NCBI RefSeq assembly: GCF_041146795.1
Contig: NC_135172.1
Span: 44,053,123 to 44,117,122 of the forward strand
Reading direction: 5' to 3'
DNA length: 64,000 nucleotides
Origin: Maylandia zebra
Lineage: Eukaryota; Chordata; Actinopteri; Cichliformes; Cichlidae
Shown: positions 54,901 to 64,000 of the stretch, piece by piece
How positions within the stretch are numbered: position 1 is the stretch's first letter
Layout of the letters: each line of letters begins with the position of its first letter
Notes under the pieces: model-generated
Told to the model about the DNA's origin: nothing
The model's database searches: none
What the model saw: only the letters and a program-made list of their open reading frames with translations
Program-made: the position numbers and the translations under genes

Positions 54901-57900
54901 TTTGCGTTTCCTAATGAAGGACAACAGAAACTAGACGAGACGGGGAGCTGCTCGGCGTTCTAGATGTTCAGACTCTCCTCTTTGTTCTGCTCAGCCTTCC
55001 TCCTCCTCCTCCTCTTCGAGGGTTTATGTTGTTCTAATTAAAGTCTGGTCGGCTCCAGAGCGGCACGTCTGCGGTTGACGTTCCCTGAGGGAAAGCGGCG
55101 AGTGGGCCTCATCACAGCGTTTTTCCCGCCCCCCCCCCCCCCCCCCCCACCCACCCCCGCCTCGCTTTCTGCCTCTTGCTTGATCTCGTCTCCTCTGGCA
55201 TCATATCAGAGATCTTCTTCTTCATCCGTCTCATTTTTCCCCCCACTCTTCTCCTCCCAGCTTCCATCCAGCTCCTCGCCTCCTTTGTAAAATCACTCGT
55301 GGAGTTTGGTGTTATGGCGATGACGCCAGCGGCGTGGGCTGCTCCAGTTTGCCGCAAATCTTTGTGCAAAACAGAAATGAGACGACAGGAAGATCGTTAC
55401 AGGAAATGAAGGAGGGTTGGACTGACAACAGGAGGAGGCTTTGCTTTCCCCGCCTCCCCGCGTCCTCCTTAGGGATGGGTACCGGTATCCGGTGCCATGA
55501 TGGCACCGGTTCTGACATAAACGGTAGTAACCAGACCGAAAAGCAGCGCACATTTCGGTTCTTTATTTCGGTGCTTTTTTTTCCTGAGCTGTGATACACT
55601 TCTAGCCAATCATTTTACGTTTCCGAGGATAGTAGGCGGGGCCAGGTACGTACGTTCTTTTAGAGCAGAGCTACAGATTAAAAATGTCCAAGGCGAAGCG
55701 GTCAAAAGTCTGGCTGTACTTCACAGCAAAAGATGCAAACTCAGCAGCAACAAGTGCTTTAAGCTGATACTGTGATACTGTCAAAGGAGGTAACACCTCG
55801 AATCCGATGAAACACCTGGCGACGCATAGCGTTTTTTTAAAAGCCCAGAAATGCGCCGTATTTGATAGCTTGCTGCGAGACCTCACACCGAGCACATCTA
55901 CTGTGGGTGGGTTGCCTGTTATGCAACATCCCCCAAAAACACGAAGAGGAGAGTCCTGGCCCCTAGCCCTGCCAGTGTAGCAGGAATGATGACGGATGAT
56001 GATGCAGCAGCAGCCGTTCTTCTCTGCGTGAGTAGCTTAATGTTGTTCCTGTGTAATTTACGTTGAGTAGGCTAACCACGTTATTACATTAATGGATGTA
56101 AGGTGAACTAGCAAACATCATCATAGCTACATGTCTTCTTGTTTGATGGCAGATACTCCCTTCACCCTGGCCAAAAAGGCTAAAATGACCAAAGAAAAAG
56201 TGGGAAACAGTTAAACATGAGAGGTTTTTGGACAAAGTTTGTGTTTTTTCCATTGTTTAAGCACTGCTTCCAGCCAAGAGTGATACCATATATGCCCCAT
56301 AGCTGCAGAAAAGGCTAACATTGTTATCTTTTCACAAAAAACAGCTGAACATGAGAGATTTTTGGACAAGTTTGTGTTCTCCATTCTTTAAGCACCGGTT
56401 TGAGCACCGTTTGAGCACCGGCACCGTTTCAAAAGTACCGATTTGGCACCGGTATCGGATAAAACCTAAACGATACCCATCCCGCGTCCTCCTGCTACAA
56501 ACATCTGAATGTTTCCAGTCTGTGTTTGAGAAACGTAGCGGAGTCTCTTCTGTTAGCTCAGCACAGTGAAGACTGGATATCTGGACGTGGCGTTTTCAGC
56601 GGCAGAAAGTTTCAGCCTGAGGTGATGGGTAACGCGGGGAGGGTTTATGGAAGCGCACGTCTGTAAAGGAAAGAGCTGATTTTAGTGTGAGGTGGGACTA
56701 AATGAGAGCTTCTGGGACAGAACGCACACGCTTTTTTATTGGCTGCCTACAGCATCATCATCATCATCATTTCTTTGCTCTGACCCAGGAACCCCCCCCC
56801 CTCACTCGGCAGCTTTCCTCTCCTCCACCCTCCCTCCTCGTCTCCTGGAGGAATAATCCCCTCAGTGCTCCAGATTTAAGCGAGGGAAATCCCCCTCGTC
56901 CCCAGTCCCAGAACGCTGTGTTTGCTTAATGCCCCTGCAGCGAGGGAGGAGGGCTGAGAGTCATTCAGTCGGCGTGTTTGAGCCGCTGCTGATGGAGGTT
57001 AAACGGGCCACAGAGTGTCGATAGCTGTGTGACCTTTCTGTCACACGGAGGCTGAAAACTCGATTCTTGCAGCTCACATTCTCTCTGCGGCAAATCCAAA
57101 ACCAGTTTTCAGATGGATTTCAATCTCTCGCTCTGCTGTTGCTTCCAAGAACGTAACCGTGCTGAGAAACGAGGAAATGCAGGGACCGCCATCGCCGTCG
57201 GCTGTTTTTGGCTCAGTGTTCGCCGCCTGATACACAAACTGTTTGTCTCTGTCCATCATTTCAGCCATCGTGACACCTGTTTATAACTCACCTGTTTAAA
57301 TTCTATTAAGTATTAAAGGTTGCATTATTAGGGGGCGTGGCCTCTTTGACTGACAGGTGGATGGTGACACAGGCGGCTGTAGCTGCTGGCTGGAACCCTG
57401 GACCGTGTTAGTGCTGTTGGAGCCTTTTGGAGCATTTTTAATGACATCATGTGACCAATAACATGTCTGCTGAGCATCCGAGGAGGCGGAGCTCCAGGTT
57501 TGGTGTGAGATATTCTAGGGCTTTGATTGGATGTTGCAGATTAGCAGGTCTCTGCGTCTCTGCTTTAAGCATCAGATTTTATTCAGTCAGACTTGAAACC
57601 AGCGACTGAGACATAAACTGGTCAGGAAAGAGTTTACCCGGCTCACCGTCCAATCACAGTCTGTGTTACATCCAGAGGTGTCGCCCCTGCTGCTCAGATG
57701 CAGATTTAAGGCTCTGAATATCTTGTGTATTTGATAAAGAGCGTGATTTGAAGCAGCAGAATCGTTTGTTTTCATATTGAATCTGCAGCCCGTCAGGATT
57801 CGGAGGTCTCGTTAGTGATCTGTGAGTTTGTTCTGGGCGATGAGCCGCTCAGCTGTGCGTCCTCCCACGCCGCCTGTCCAGCAGGATGGAGGTGTTGCTT

Positions 57901-60900
57901 ATGTCTCGCTGAATCTCAGAGGTGAAGATGCCGACTGCTGCAGCTCGTCAGGAGAGAAATGTTCACTGCTGGATATTGACTTTCTCCACAAATGACATCA
58001 GTTAGTCAGCCGTCATCCCACAACACTTTATTCCACCCGTACTGTGGAAACGACAACCTCTATTTATCGGCTGTGTGCAATCCAACTATTTCCTCTTAGT
58101 GTGTTTATGGTGTGTGTGAGTAACTAACTGCACATACGCTGAGCTGTTTATGTCCCAGGCATCTGAAAGAAAAACGATTTTTCGTATCAGTCGGGCCGTC
58201 TGCAAACGTTCGTTCTGAGGCGAGAGGCTCACCTGTCCGCGTCACGTGCAGGTGTCTGCGCAGCGAGCCAAACTCATGTAAACTTTCTCTGTCGACTCAA
58301 ATAGACGAATCTGTGATCTCCGTGGCGAAAATCCCTGAGGTGGGATTCTTCAGTCAGTCAGTAAAAGTACACTTTCTTTCTTTCTAATGTGGGAGGAGCT
58401 TGTTGATGAAGGTGACTTCCTGGGAGGGACAGAAAATACCTGACGCCAGCCTTCGGACTCCTGCACGTCGCTTTGGCGGCTGCAGATATTTGTGGCTTTC
58501 CAGCGTGATTAGACGGATGCGAGTGGCGTGCGAACGCATCATCACACCAAACATCGATTAGCAAAGGTCTTCGAGCTTCACCTCCGATGTGACAGCAGCA
58601 AAGCGGCGCGGTCAGGAGGTCGTTTGAGGACATTTTGGGATCAGCCCACAGATTCGGACGACTCGTGTCGCCGCCTGTCGCTTCAACTAAAACACCTCAC
58701 AAGTCACTGCTTCCTCCTGTGCTTTTATTCTGAAGTTTGGGCTGAAGCGGTCTGACGTTTCCTGCAGCGTCGGCATCATTGAACCGTTTTTAATGCACGA
58801 CTGCTCTGCCTGGAAATAAGCAGCCGTGCATCAGCTTGAGTTTTGGTTATTAAGCAGCTGTTTGTCCGTTTTCACTGGACTAGCTCAGCGTTTATATCAG
58901 GAAGTGCTGGCGTGCACACTGGGGGCTTCCACTGGGATCAGCTCGCGTTCCCTTTTATGTTTAAGATAAGGAGTCGTTTTTATGAATGAAAGCGGCTCCT
59001 TTGAATTTCGCCTCCCTCTGCGATCCGATGTGGAGCGCCGACGCGCTTCTATAAATGAAACAAAGACTGATGGGAGTTCTGAACAAGTGGGTTACCCAGT
59101 TTGTAGAGTGAAAGGTCTCTGAGTGGCTGCACTTCCTGCCAGATGGCTTCATGTCAGGAGACCAGATATCCACCTGGATTTAATCCAGAAGGAAGTTTTA
59201 TTTAAAATTTTATCTCCTGAAACAGAAGTGAAGGTTTGTAGCTGTGACCTCCGTCAGTCTGGAAACTGCGAGACTCACAGGAGACAAAGTGCAGCCTCTG
59301 GTTTACAGTTTATAGAACAATTAGGAATAAATCATCAAATCAATGCCTCAAAATCAGCAGTGAATCCATCCTTTTTTTCCTCAGAGCTTCAGTTCATCCT
59401 GGAACTATTAACGATGATGATGACAGCTCAGTACAGACCCACAGCAGGTCCTGAACCTGAAAGCCAGAGTGGAAATGCTGATCGCTCTCTGACCTCGGGA
59501 GAGAAGACGAACGCCGTCCTGGCTGAAACGCCTTCAGAACAACGAGCCTTTTAAGGTTCTGGTAACTGCAGTTTGGGGTGCGTGCTCAGAGATGCGCCAA
59601 CAGATCCTTCCTTGTGAATAACAGGACAGGGCTAACCTCTGTACCGCCGCGCTGTTACAACTTAATATACAACACCTTGCTTTGGTGTCACTCACGAAAG
59701 GATGTGGAGAGAAAAACAGAATCTGAAAATGATCCATCCACAGAGGAAGTCATTCACGACCAGTTCAATTTTATTTATAACGTGCTTTATATTGTAAGGA
59801 CCCTACAATGACACCGAGGAAACCCCGACAATCAGAGGGCCCACTTTGAGCTAGCAGATCCTTTCCATCGTGGTTGGCGTATCAGATGACTTTCAGGCTA
59901 ACGGGAGTGAAAAGCAGCGTGACTGAAGCGGAGCGTGAGGCCGTCAGACTCACCTCTGGCAGGCAGCTCGAGCAACACTCAGTAAAATCTATAATTATGA
60001 GTGAAGACGCCCCCGACGCGCTGCAGATGCCTTCCTACACAAAGGCCCTGAAACATCCCACCAAGTTCACCGCCATCCTCAGACGCCATGGCAACAGACG
60101 AGCGAGCGTCACAAAGCTCAGACAAGGCTCTCATCTCGACATCTGCATCATCGAAGGCTGAACGAGCTCAGGCTGAATACCTGCTTCAGTCACACCTGAG
60201 CTTCTGTCAGGAGGACAGATGAACCTCGGTGGAGGCTGAAATTACTGCTTCTGTATAGTACAGGAAACAATCTGTCGCTTTATCAGATAATCAACAATAA
60301 ATAATAATTACTGTGATTAAAGATGTTTTTTGGGAGACTTTTTTTAATCTCGTCACAGGTATAATTTGGTAGCAATGTCAGGTGTTGTAAACACTACAGG
60401 CCATTTTTATTTTAGTCATAATCAACTGTCAGCCTGCAGTTCCTCTGCTGGACAGCAGGGGCAGCAGTGAGTCGGTTACAGTAGAAGTAACCGTGTTTAC
60501 GGCCTGATACACAGACCGTTCGTCTCTGTGGATAATTTCCCCTTCATACCACCTGCACGGGGAGGATGTTGTTATAACTCAACTCCAAAGTTTGCATTTA
60601 TTAGGGGCGTGGCCTCTGACAGGTGACCGCAGCAGCAGGGCCGTCGCTCATTTTCAGAAGGAAAGTTTCCCGTCGTCGAGATGCCCATGCATCGATAGCC
60701 TCGAGTGAAGAGCGACCCAGATCAACGTGTTTGACATGAGTGGAGCGTCCTACTTCGTGTGTGTGTGCGTGCGTGTGTGCGTGCGTGTGTGCGTGTGTGT
60801 GTGCGTGCGCGTGTGCGTGTGTGTGTGCGTGCGTGTGTGTGTGCGTGTGTGTCTGTGCGTGTGTCTGTGTGTGTGTGTGTGTGTGCGTGTCTGTGCGTGT

Positions 60901-60927
60901 GTGTCTGTCTGTGTGTGTGTGTGCGTG

Positions 60928-60968
<41 letters not shown>

Positions 60969-61349
60969 GTGTGTGTGCGTGCGCGTGTGCGTGTGTGTGT
61001 GCGTGCGTGTGTGTGTGCGTGTGTGTCTGTGCGTGTGTGTCTGTGTGTGTGTGTGTGTGTGCGTGTCTGTGCGTGTGTGTCTGTCTGTGTGTGTGTGTGC
61101 GTGTGTGTGTGTGTGTGTGTGTGCGTGTGTGTGTGTGTGTGTGTCTGTGTGTGTGTGTGTGTGTGTGTGCGTGCGCGTGTGCGTGTGTGTGTGCGTGCGT
61201 GTGTGTGTGCGTGTGTGTCTGTGCGTGTGTGTCTGTGTGTGTGTGTGTGTGCGCGTGTGCGTGTGTGTGTGCGTGCGTGTGTGTGTGCGTGTGTGTCTGT
61301 GCGTGTGTGTCTGTGTGTGTGTGTGTGTGCGTGTCTGTGCGTGTGTGTC

Positions 61350-61386
<37 letters not shown>

Positions 61387-63939
61387 GTGAAATCAGCAGC
61401 ATCTTCAGCTCAGACTGAAACACGACTGAAGTTTGGACGATTTGTCCGTCGACAGACTCGTTAAACAATCGTGTTTGATATTTTGATATTTTGTGAAACA
61501 GCTGTGTGGAGCAAACTGCTGAAACCCCAAATTTTGATGTTTGAGATAAGAAAACCGTTAAAAGGACCATGTTTAAAATGGAAATGAAGTCAGAGTATGA
61601 CCTCACTGACACGTCGACATTTGAAGGCAACGCGTCAGAGGCTGAAGCTCATCGGCTGCGGTTCATTTATTTGTTTTTAGCAGAAACTTCTCTGCTTTTG
61701 TGTTGTAACCTTTTAAAATCTGAAGCATCAAATGATTTTTACAATTGGTGTTTAGATGATTTGACCCTCCTGCTGCGTGCTCAGTCATCCAGGTAAGGAA
61801 ATCCCGGGGCTGGCTCGTGTGGACGCGGCGTTTTCAGTGGGAGAAACGTTTCGTCATCATCCAGGTGACTTCTGAACAAGTCTGTTCTTCAGTCTTGACT
61901 TCAGTTTGTATTTCAAGCAGTGGTCTGTTTGGAGTCGGAGTTTCTCATATTTATTAAAACGTCCATGTTTTTAAAGCTCGCGATGACGTCAGAGATCTTA
62001 GTGACGGGCTGATGTGGCGCTCTGGTCTCAGCTGTCTGTGAGCAGCAGCTCAAAGCTGTGCACGCTCCTCTCAGCCAGGGTTGCATCATAAATGTTCACT
62101 CGGTTCATAAAAGTGATAAAAGTGGCTGCAGCGTCGCCGCTCTGCCAGCTGAATGTTTGCTGTGAGCTCTCACGTTATAACAGCTGACCTGATTCTGAAG
62201 CAACTGTACACACAAACAGGCGATGAGGAGGAGGAGGAGGAGGAGTGTCGGGAGGTTTGACGATGACGTCGGCGCTGATGTGCTGGATCCAGCTGGGGAA
62301 AAGCTGAGTCCCTGCATGCAGCGCCTTTCAGCAATCTCTTAAACCAGAGGTAGGCAACTCCAGGCCTCGAGGGCCGGTGTCCTGCAGGTTTTAGATCCCA
62401 CCCTGGGTCAGCACACCTGAATCACATGATTAGTTCATTACCAGGCCTCAGGAGAACTTCAAGAAATGCTGAGGAGTCATTTAGCCCTTTAAATCAGCTG
62501 CGATGGATCATGGACACATCTAAACCTGCAGGACACCGGCCCTCGAGGCCTGGAGGTCCCCACCCCTGTCTTAAACGGTCGCATTCCAGGACGCTCACTG
62601 AGACGCTTCAACATCTGATTGGCTGTTACCTGACTGCACTGTCAGGTAACGACACGCCGTCATGCAGCATCCGCTCATGACAACAACCTCATTTTATTAA
62701 ACCAGGCACAACTAGGTAATCCTCATCAGCCAATTAAAATGGAGCTCCGCCTTCTTGAACTTCCTGTTACTACAGTAACCTCACAGCAGCCATGTTATTG
62801 GTCAGATGATGTCATTAAAAATGTGCCAGAGTGCTCCAACAGCACAAACACAGTCCAGGGGTCCAGCTAGCAGCTACAGCCGCCTGTGTCGCCATCCACC
62901 TGTCAGTCAAAGAGGCCCCGCTCCTAATGAGTCATGCAGTCATACAGGCTGTAACAGAGGCGGAGCCAGACATGAATCGCTGCTGCAGCCTCCAGTGGAC
63001 GTTACAGGAACTGCAGCCGTGATGTTCCTCAGCCAAGTCTGCGGGTGGGGTCAACCCTGACGGCAGGTGGGTCACATGGTGCCTGTTCCCACGCTGCGTG
63101 GGTGTTAGTCAGTCACAAGTCTCCCATCAGTCCTGCAGACACCCAGTCACCCATTTCCCAGGAGGCTTTGGGGCCCTCAGGCTTAAGGATGCGGGGCGAT
63201 CAGCCTGTTTCTGCTCTACAGAGCAGCCATGTGTCAGGTGTTGGTGACTTCCTTCTGAGTGAACACGATGAATCAGGTTTTGTTATGTTATTGTTTGTCA
63301 TATGTTTGTTAGGTTAAGTTATTTACGCTGCTGATCCAGGATCAGACCGCAGGACTGAAGGTGCTGCATTATTGTAGATTTCCCACCAAACCGCTGCTGA
63401 CCCCTGCGTGCTGTTTGTGTTTTGCTCAGAGGCTAACTTCAGTGTTCAGCTCCTGAACGCACCGCAGTGCAGCTGCTGAGTCTCACACTGTCGGTCTGCA
63501 CTGTAACGACGACTGTGACTGTGCAAACGGCGCCGCGTCGTTCCCCGCTGGGTCCCGGTGGAGTTGGTCGGTAATCCGTCCACAGCCGTCTCCGCCGTGT
63601 TTAATGGAGATTAGATGTGTTTATGGACCTCCTGAGGCGTCATTAACCTCGTCGCTGCTCGCTCGCTTTGCTTTTTGTCTGCGTTTCTGTCTTTAGCCTC
63701 ATTCAATTAAGTGAACTTTGGTGTTTAATCAGACACGCAGCAGGGACTGAAGCTGCATGTCTGGAGTAGGAGAATATGTTAAAATGAAGTTTAAACCTCG
63801 GCCCCGCCTTCATTTGGTGTTTCCTCTGCTTGCAGGCTCAGATCGCCTTCCTGCAGGGCGAGAGGCGGGGCCAGGAGAACCTGAAGAAGGACCTGGTGAG
63901 ACGAATCAAGATGCTGGAGTACGCTCTGAAGCAGGAGAG
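45750..63939 (+). CDS. strn: Striatin, first two coding exons (partial gene)
   Basis: Exon 1 is 45750-45968 (73 codons) and ends in donor GTAAGC. Exon 2 is 63836-63939 after acceptor CTTGCAG, with donor GTGAGAT, phase 2. The start [20 protein letters not shown] is that of striatin rather than strn3 or strn4. [36 protein letters not shown] follows, then exon 2 [20 protein letters not shown] and [14 protein letters not shown]. These form the caveolin-binding motif ([13 protein letters not shown] region) and the start of the coiled coil. Striatin is the scaffold of STRIPAK, a B'''-type regulatory subunit of PP2A, at membranes and dendrites. The calmodulin site and WD40 repeats lie beyond the window. 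Intron 1 is 17.9 kb and holds only repeats. Confidence 0.95.
45969..48905. other. strn intron 1, 5' part
   Basis: It is low in repeats compared with the rest. It has a CpG-rich start (to about 46800), then single-copy-looking sequence, a poly-C run at 48411-48425 and a GAGGAA-rich run at 48672-48705. No open frame with recognisable protein was found on either strand. Confidence 0.6.
48906..49240 (+). repeat. 38-bp VNTR, about 9 units
   Basis: The unit begins CAGCCACCTGTCGGTCGGAG and ends GGCCACGCCCCCTCTCA. Nine units follow in tandem. The first five are nearly identical; units 6, 8 and 9 have CAGTC(A/G)G, and unit 6 has an extra ACC. The unit core matches dispersed repeats at 57332-57361, 60600 and 62898. 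Confidence 0.95.
49241..50030. other. strn intron 1, unrecognised
   Basis: No gene or named repeat was found. AT-rich and mixed sequence; the part after 49900 may already belong to the hAT-like region that follows. Confidence 0.4.
50031..50975 (+). mobile_element. Decayed hAT element with BED-finger-like remnant
   Basis: The plus strand at about 50065-50200 reads [39 protein letters not shown]. This is a zinc-finger-like start with C-x2-C and a trailing His-rich part, as in hAT transposases. The right end is GTTGGCAACCCTAG, a motif shared with 39165. The left end is not clear. Confidence 0.5.
51000..51700. other. strn intron 1, unrecognised
   Basis: No repeat family or coding exon could be assigned. 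Confidence 0.4.
51705..52906. mobile_element. hAT element, 8-bp duplication CTTGTAAA, with internal secondary insertions
   Basis: It begins TAGAGATGGCACAATACCAC and ends GGATCGGTCCGTCTCTA. CTTGTAAA lies at 51697-51704 and 52907-52914. Inside are other hAT-type ends, such as GGGTCGCCAACTCCCAG (52025) and AGATCCGCCCCTG (52443-52455), suggesting nested insertions. No transposase frame is left. Confidence 0.75.
52915..53110. mobile_element. hAT end, second element directly adjoining
   Basis: CAGAGATGAGCAGTAATGCA followed by TTACTGTAATCCGATTAC is a typical hAT end. Its opposite end was not found; the similar CATCTCTG at 53430-53437 is not followed by a matching duplication. Confidence 0.5.
53110..54630. 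other. strn intron 1, mostly unrecognised
   Basis: Minus-strand open stretches around 53418-53739 show no known domain and may belong to the hAT debris at 52915. No exon signal was found. Confidence 0.35.
54635..54867 (+). repeat. GC-rich minisatellite, 19-bp and 28-bp units
   Basis: Units of the form CGGGATCATGCGGGTCGAG (19 bp) alternate with versions carrying an extra 9 bp (for example ATCACGCGG). About ten units are present. Overlapping forward frames stay open by chance of the repeat; they are not genes. Confidence 0.9.
54870..55465. other. strn intron 1, simple-sequence rich
   Basis: A C run at 55129-55149 and CTCCT-rich stretches are present; no gene. Confidence 0.5.
55470..56483 (+). 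mobile_element. Non-autonomous hAT (BED-finger remnant), copy 2
   Basis: It starts TAGGGATGGGTACCGGTATC and ends ACGATACCCATCCC, between copies of GCGTCCTCCT (55460-55469 and 56484-56493). The usual hAT duplication is 8 bp, so the final TA of the element seems to have changed to GC. From 55684 the remnant [25 protein letters not shown] is like that in copy 1. It lacks the SINE. Confidence 0.85.
57224..57520 (+). repeat. Unclassified dispersed repeat
   Basis: It is shared, in part, with 60492-60650 (same strand), 62720-63000 (inverted) and 7395-7445. Shared landmarks are GCCTGATACACA, TTAGGGGGCGTGGCCTCT, TGACAGGTGGATGGTGACAC, TTTTAATGACATCATGTGAC and CCAATAACATG. No coding capacity. Confidence 0.65.
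57521..59760. other. strn intron 1, unrecognised
   Basis: Several short open frames (for example 59123-59554 plus) have no recognisable domains and no flanking splice or promoter context. Nothing else was identified. Confidence 0.45.
59762..59850 (-). mobile_element. L2-clade LINE tail scrap
   Basis: GTTCAATTTTATTTATAACG followed by TGCTTTATATTGTAAGG is the inverse of the L2 3' tail seen at 3300-3350. Confidence 0.55.
60492..60650 (+). repeat. Unclassified dispersed repeat, second copy
   Basis: CGGCCTGATACACAGACCGT through TTATTAGGGGCGTGGCCTCT parallels 57230-57360. The part after the VNTR-like core diverges. Confidence 0.6.
60766..61388 (+). repeat. TG/CG alternating-purine-pyrimidine satellite with higher-order units
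   Basis: About 620 bp consist of TG, CG and CTG steps. A composite block (GCGTGCGCGTGTGCGTGTG ... GTGTGTCTGTGCGTGTG) recurs four times, starting near 60803, 60977, 61168 and 61250. All frames on both strands stay open by composition only (long Cys/Val or Thr/His runs). Confidence 0.95.
61782..61870 (+). mobile_element. Short Penelope-like repeat motif
   Basis: CAGTCATCCAGGTAAGGAAA and GCGTTTTCAGTGGGAGAAAC then GTTTCGTCATCATCCAGGTG match 18197-18281. Confidence 0.45.
61871..62336. other. strn intron 1, unrecognised
   Basis: Only a short GAGGAG run (62224-62244) stands out. Confidence 0.4.
62345..62568. mobile_element. hAT MITE, 224 bp, duplication TCTTAAAC
   Basis: It starts CAGAGGTAGGCAACTCCAGG and ends GGAGGTCCCCACCCCTG, between TCTTAAAC at 62337-62344 and 62569-62576. 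It has long inverted repeats around CTCGAGGGCCGGTGTCCTGC. Same family as 9419-9646 and 43460-43678. Confidence 0.9.
62720..63000 (-). repeat. Unclassified dispersed repeat, inverted copy
   Basis: Read on the minus strand it follows the order of 57330-57520: the core near 62895-62930 (CCACCTGTCAGTCAAAGAGG on the plus strand) and the CATGTTATTGGTCAGATGAT part near 62790. Confidence 0.6.
63001..63835. other. strn intron 1, 3' end
   Basis: No repeat was recognised. The last bases, TTTCCTCTGCTTGCAG, form the polypyrimidine tract and acceptor for exon 2. Confidence 0.6.
63836..63939 (+). CDS. strn: strn exon 2
   Basis: It encodes [34 protein letters not shown] plus two bases of the next codon (Arg). 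This is the highly conserved start of the striatin coiled coil, which drives homodimerisation and PP2A A-subunit binding. Lys-to-Arg in GERRGQ relative to mammals is a mild change. Confidence 0.95.
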
Positions 63940-64000
63940 GTGAGATCCTTTTACCAGGGTCACATATTTCACATGCAAACACTTTGATGAGGAAACGAAT

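Noticed and set aside
54628..54934. Overlapping forward open frames with [19 protein letters not shown] repeats
   Set aside because: Artefact of the 19/28-bp minisatellite; several frames are open at once, as expected for a repeat without stops.
59123..60161. Possible genes in strn intron 1 (143- and 95-codon plus frames)
   Set aside because: No known domain, no splice or promoter support, and the frames are of a length expected by chance in GC-moderate sequence.
60722..61630. Very long open frames on both strands (Cys/Val-rich plus, Thr/His-rich minus)
   Set aside because: They exist only because the TG/CG repeat contains no stop codons in any frame; there is no start context, splice signal or non-repetitive coding part.

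Overview
The window reads as nuclear DNA of a teleost fish. Genes are split by GT-AG introns. The immune genes have the fish-specific NLR layout (FISNA-NACHT, 174-bp LRR exons, PRY-SPRY tail), and the repeats are typical of percomorph fish: RTE/Rex3-like, L2-like, R4/Rex6-like and Penelope-like elements, Tc1/mariner, hAT, piggyBac and tRNA-derived SINEs. I cannot name the species; a cichlid-like percomorph is a guess.

Left part (1-33.5 kb): two NLR genes lie tail to tail inside a dense field of transposons. The plus-strand gene is seen only as its 3' part: an LRR exon (3438-3611), a 47-bp linker exon (6116-6162) and a PRY-SPRY exon (8731-9260) with a poly(A) signal just after the stop. The minus-strand gene runs from a PYD exon (29873-29591) through a FISNA-NACHT exon (26787-24939), two LRR exons (22562-22389, 19990-19817) and a linker (19631-19585) to a PRY-SPRY exon (18014-17440). 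Its exon phases all agree and sum to 3093 nt, a predicted protein of 1030 residues. Many insertions can be bounded by target-site duplications, so their order can be read: a solo LTR inside an R4-like LINE, a hAT inside another solo LTR, a piggyBac MITE inside an RTE copy, and a SINE inside a hAT whose empty site is preserved in a second copy at 55.5 kb.

Middle part (33.5-42 kb): a near full-length but broken RTE LINE (34842-38238), one possible exon of unknown function with a Cys/His motif (about 34236-34484), and more repeat debris, including three perfect palindromes packed into 286 bp (40647-40932).

Right part (42-64 kb): map1lc3c, an autophagy ATG8-family gene, lies on the minus strand and is complete in four exons. 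Head to head with it, 1.5 kb away, strn (striatin) starts on the plus strand: exon 1 at 45750-45968, a 17.9-kb first intron, and exon 2 at 63836-63939, where the window ends. The intron contains a 38-bp VNTR derived from a dispersed repeat, a GC-rich minisatellite, a 620-bp TG/CG higher-order repeat, several hAT elements and otherwise unremarkable sequence.
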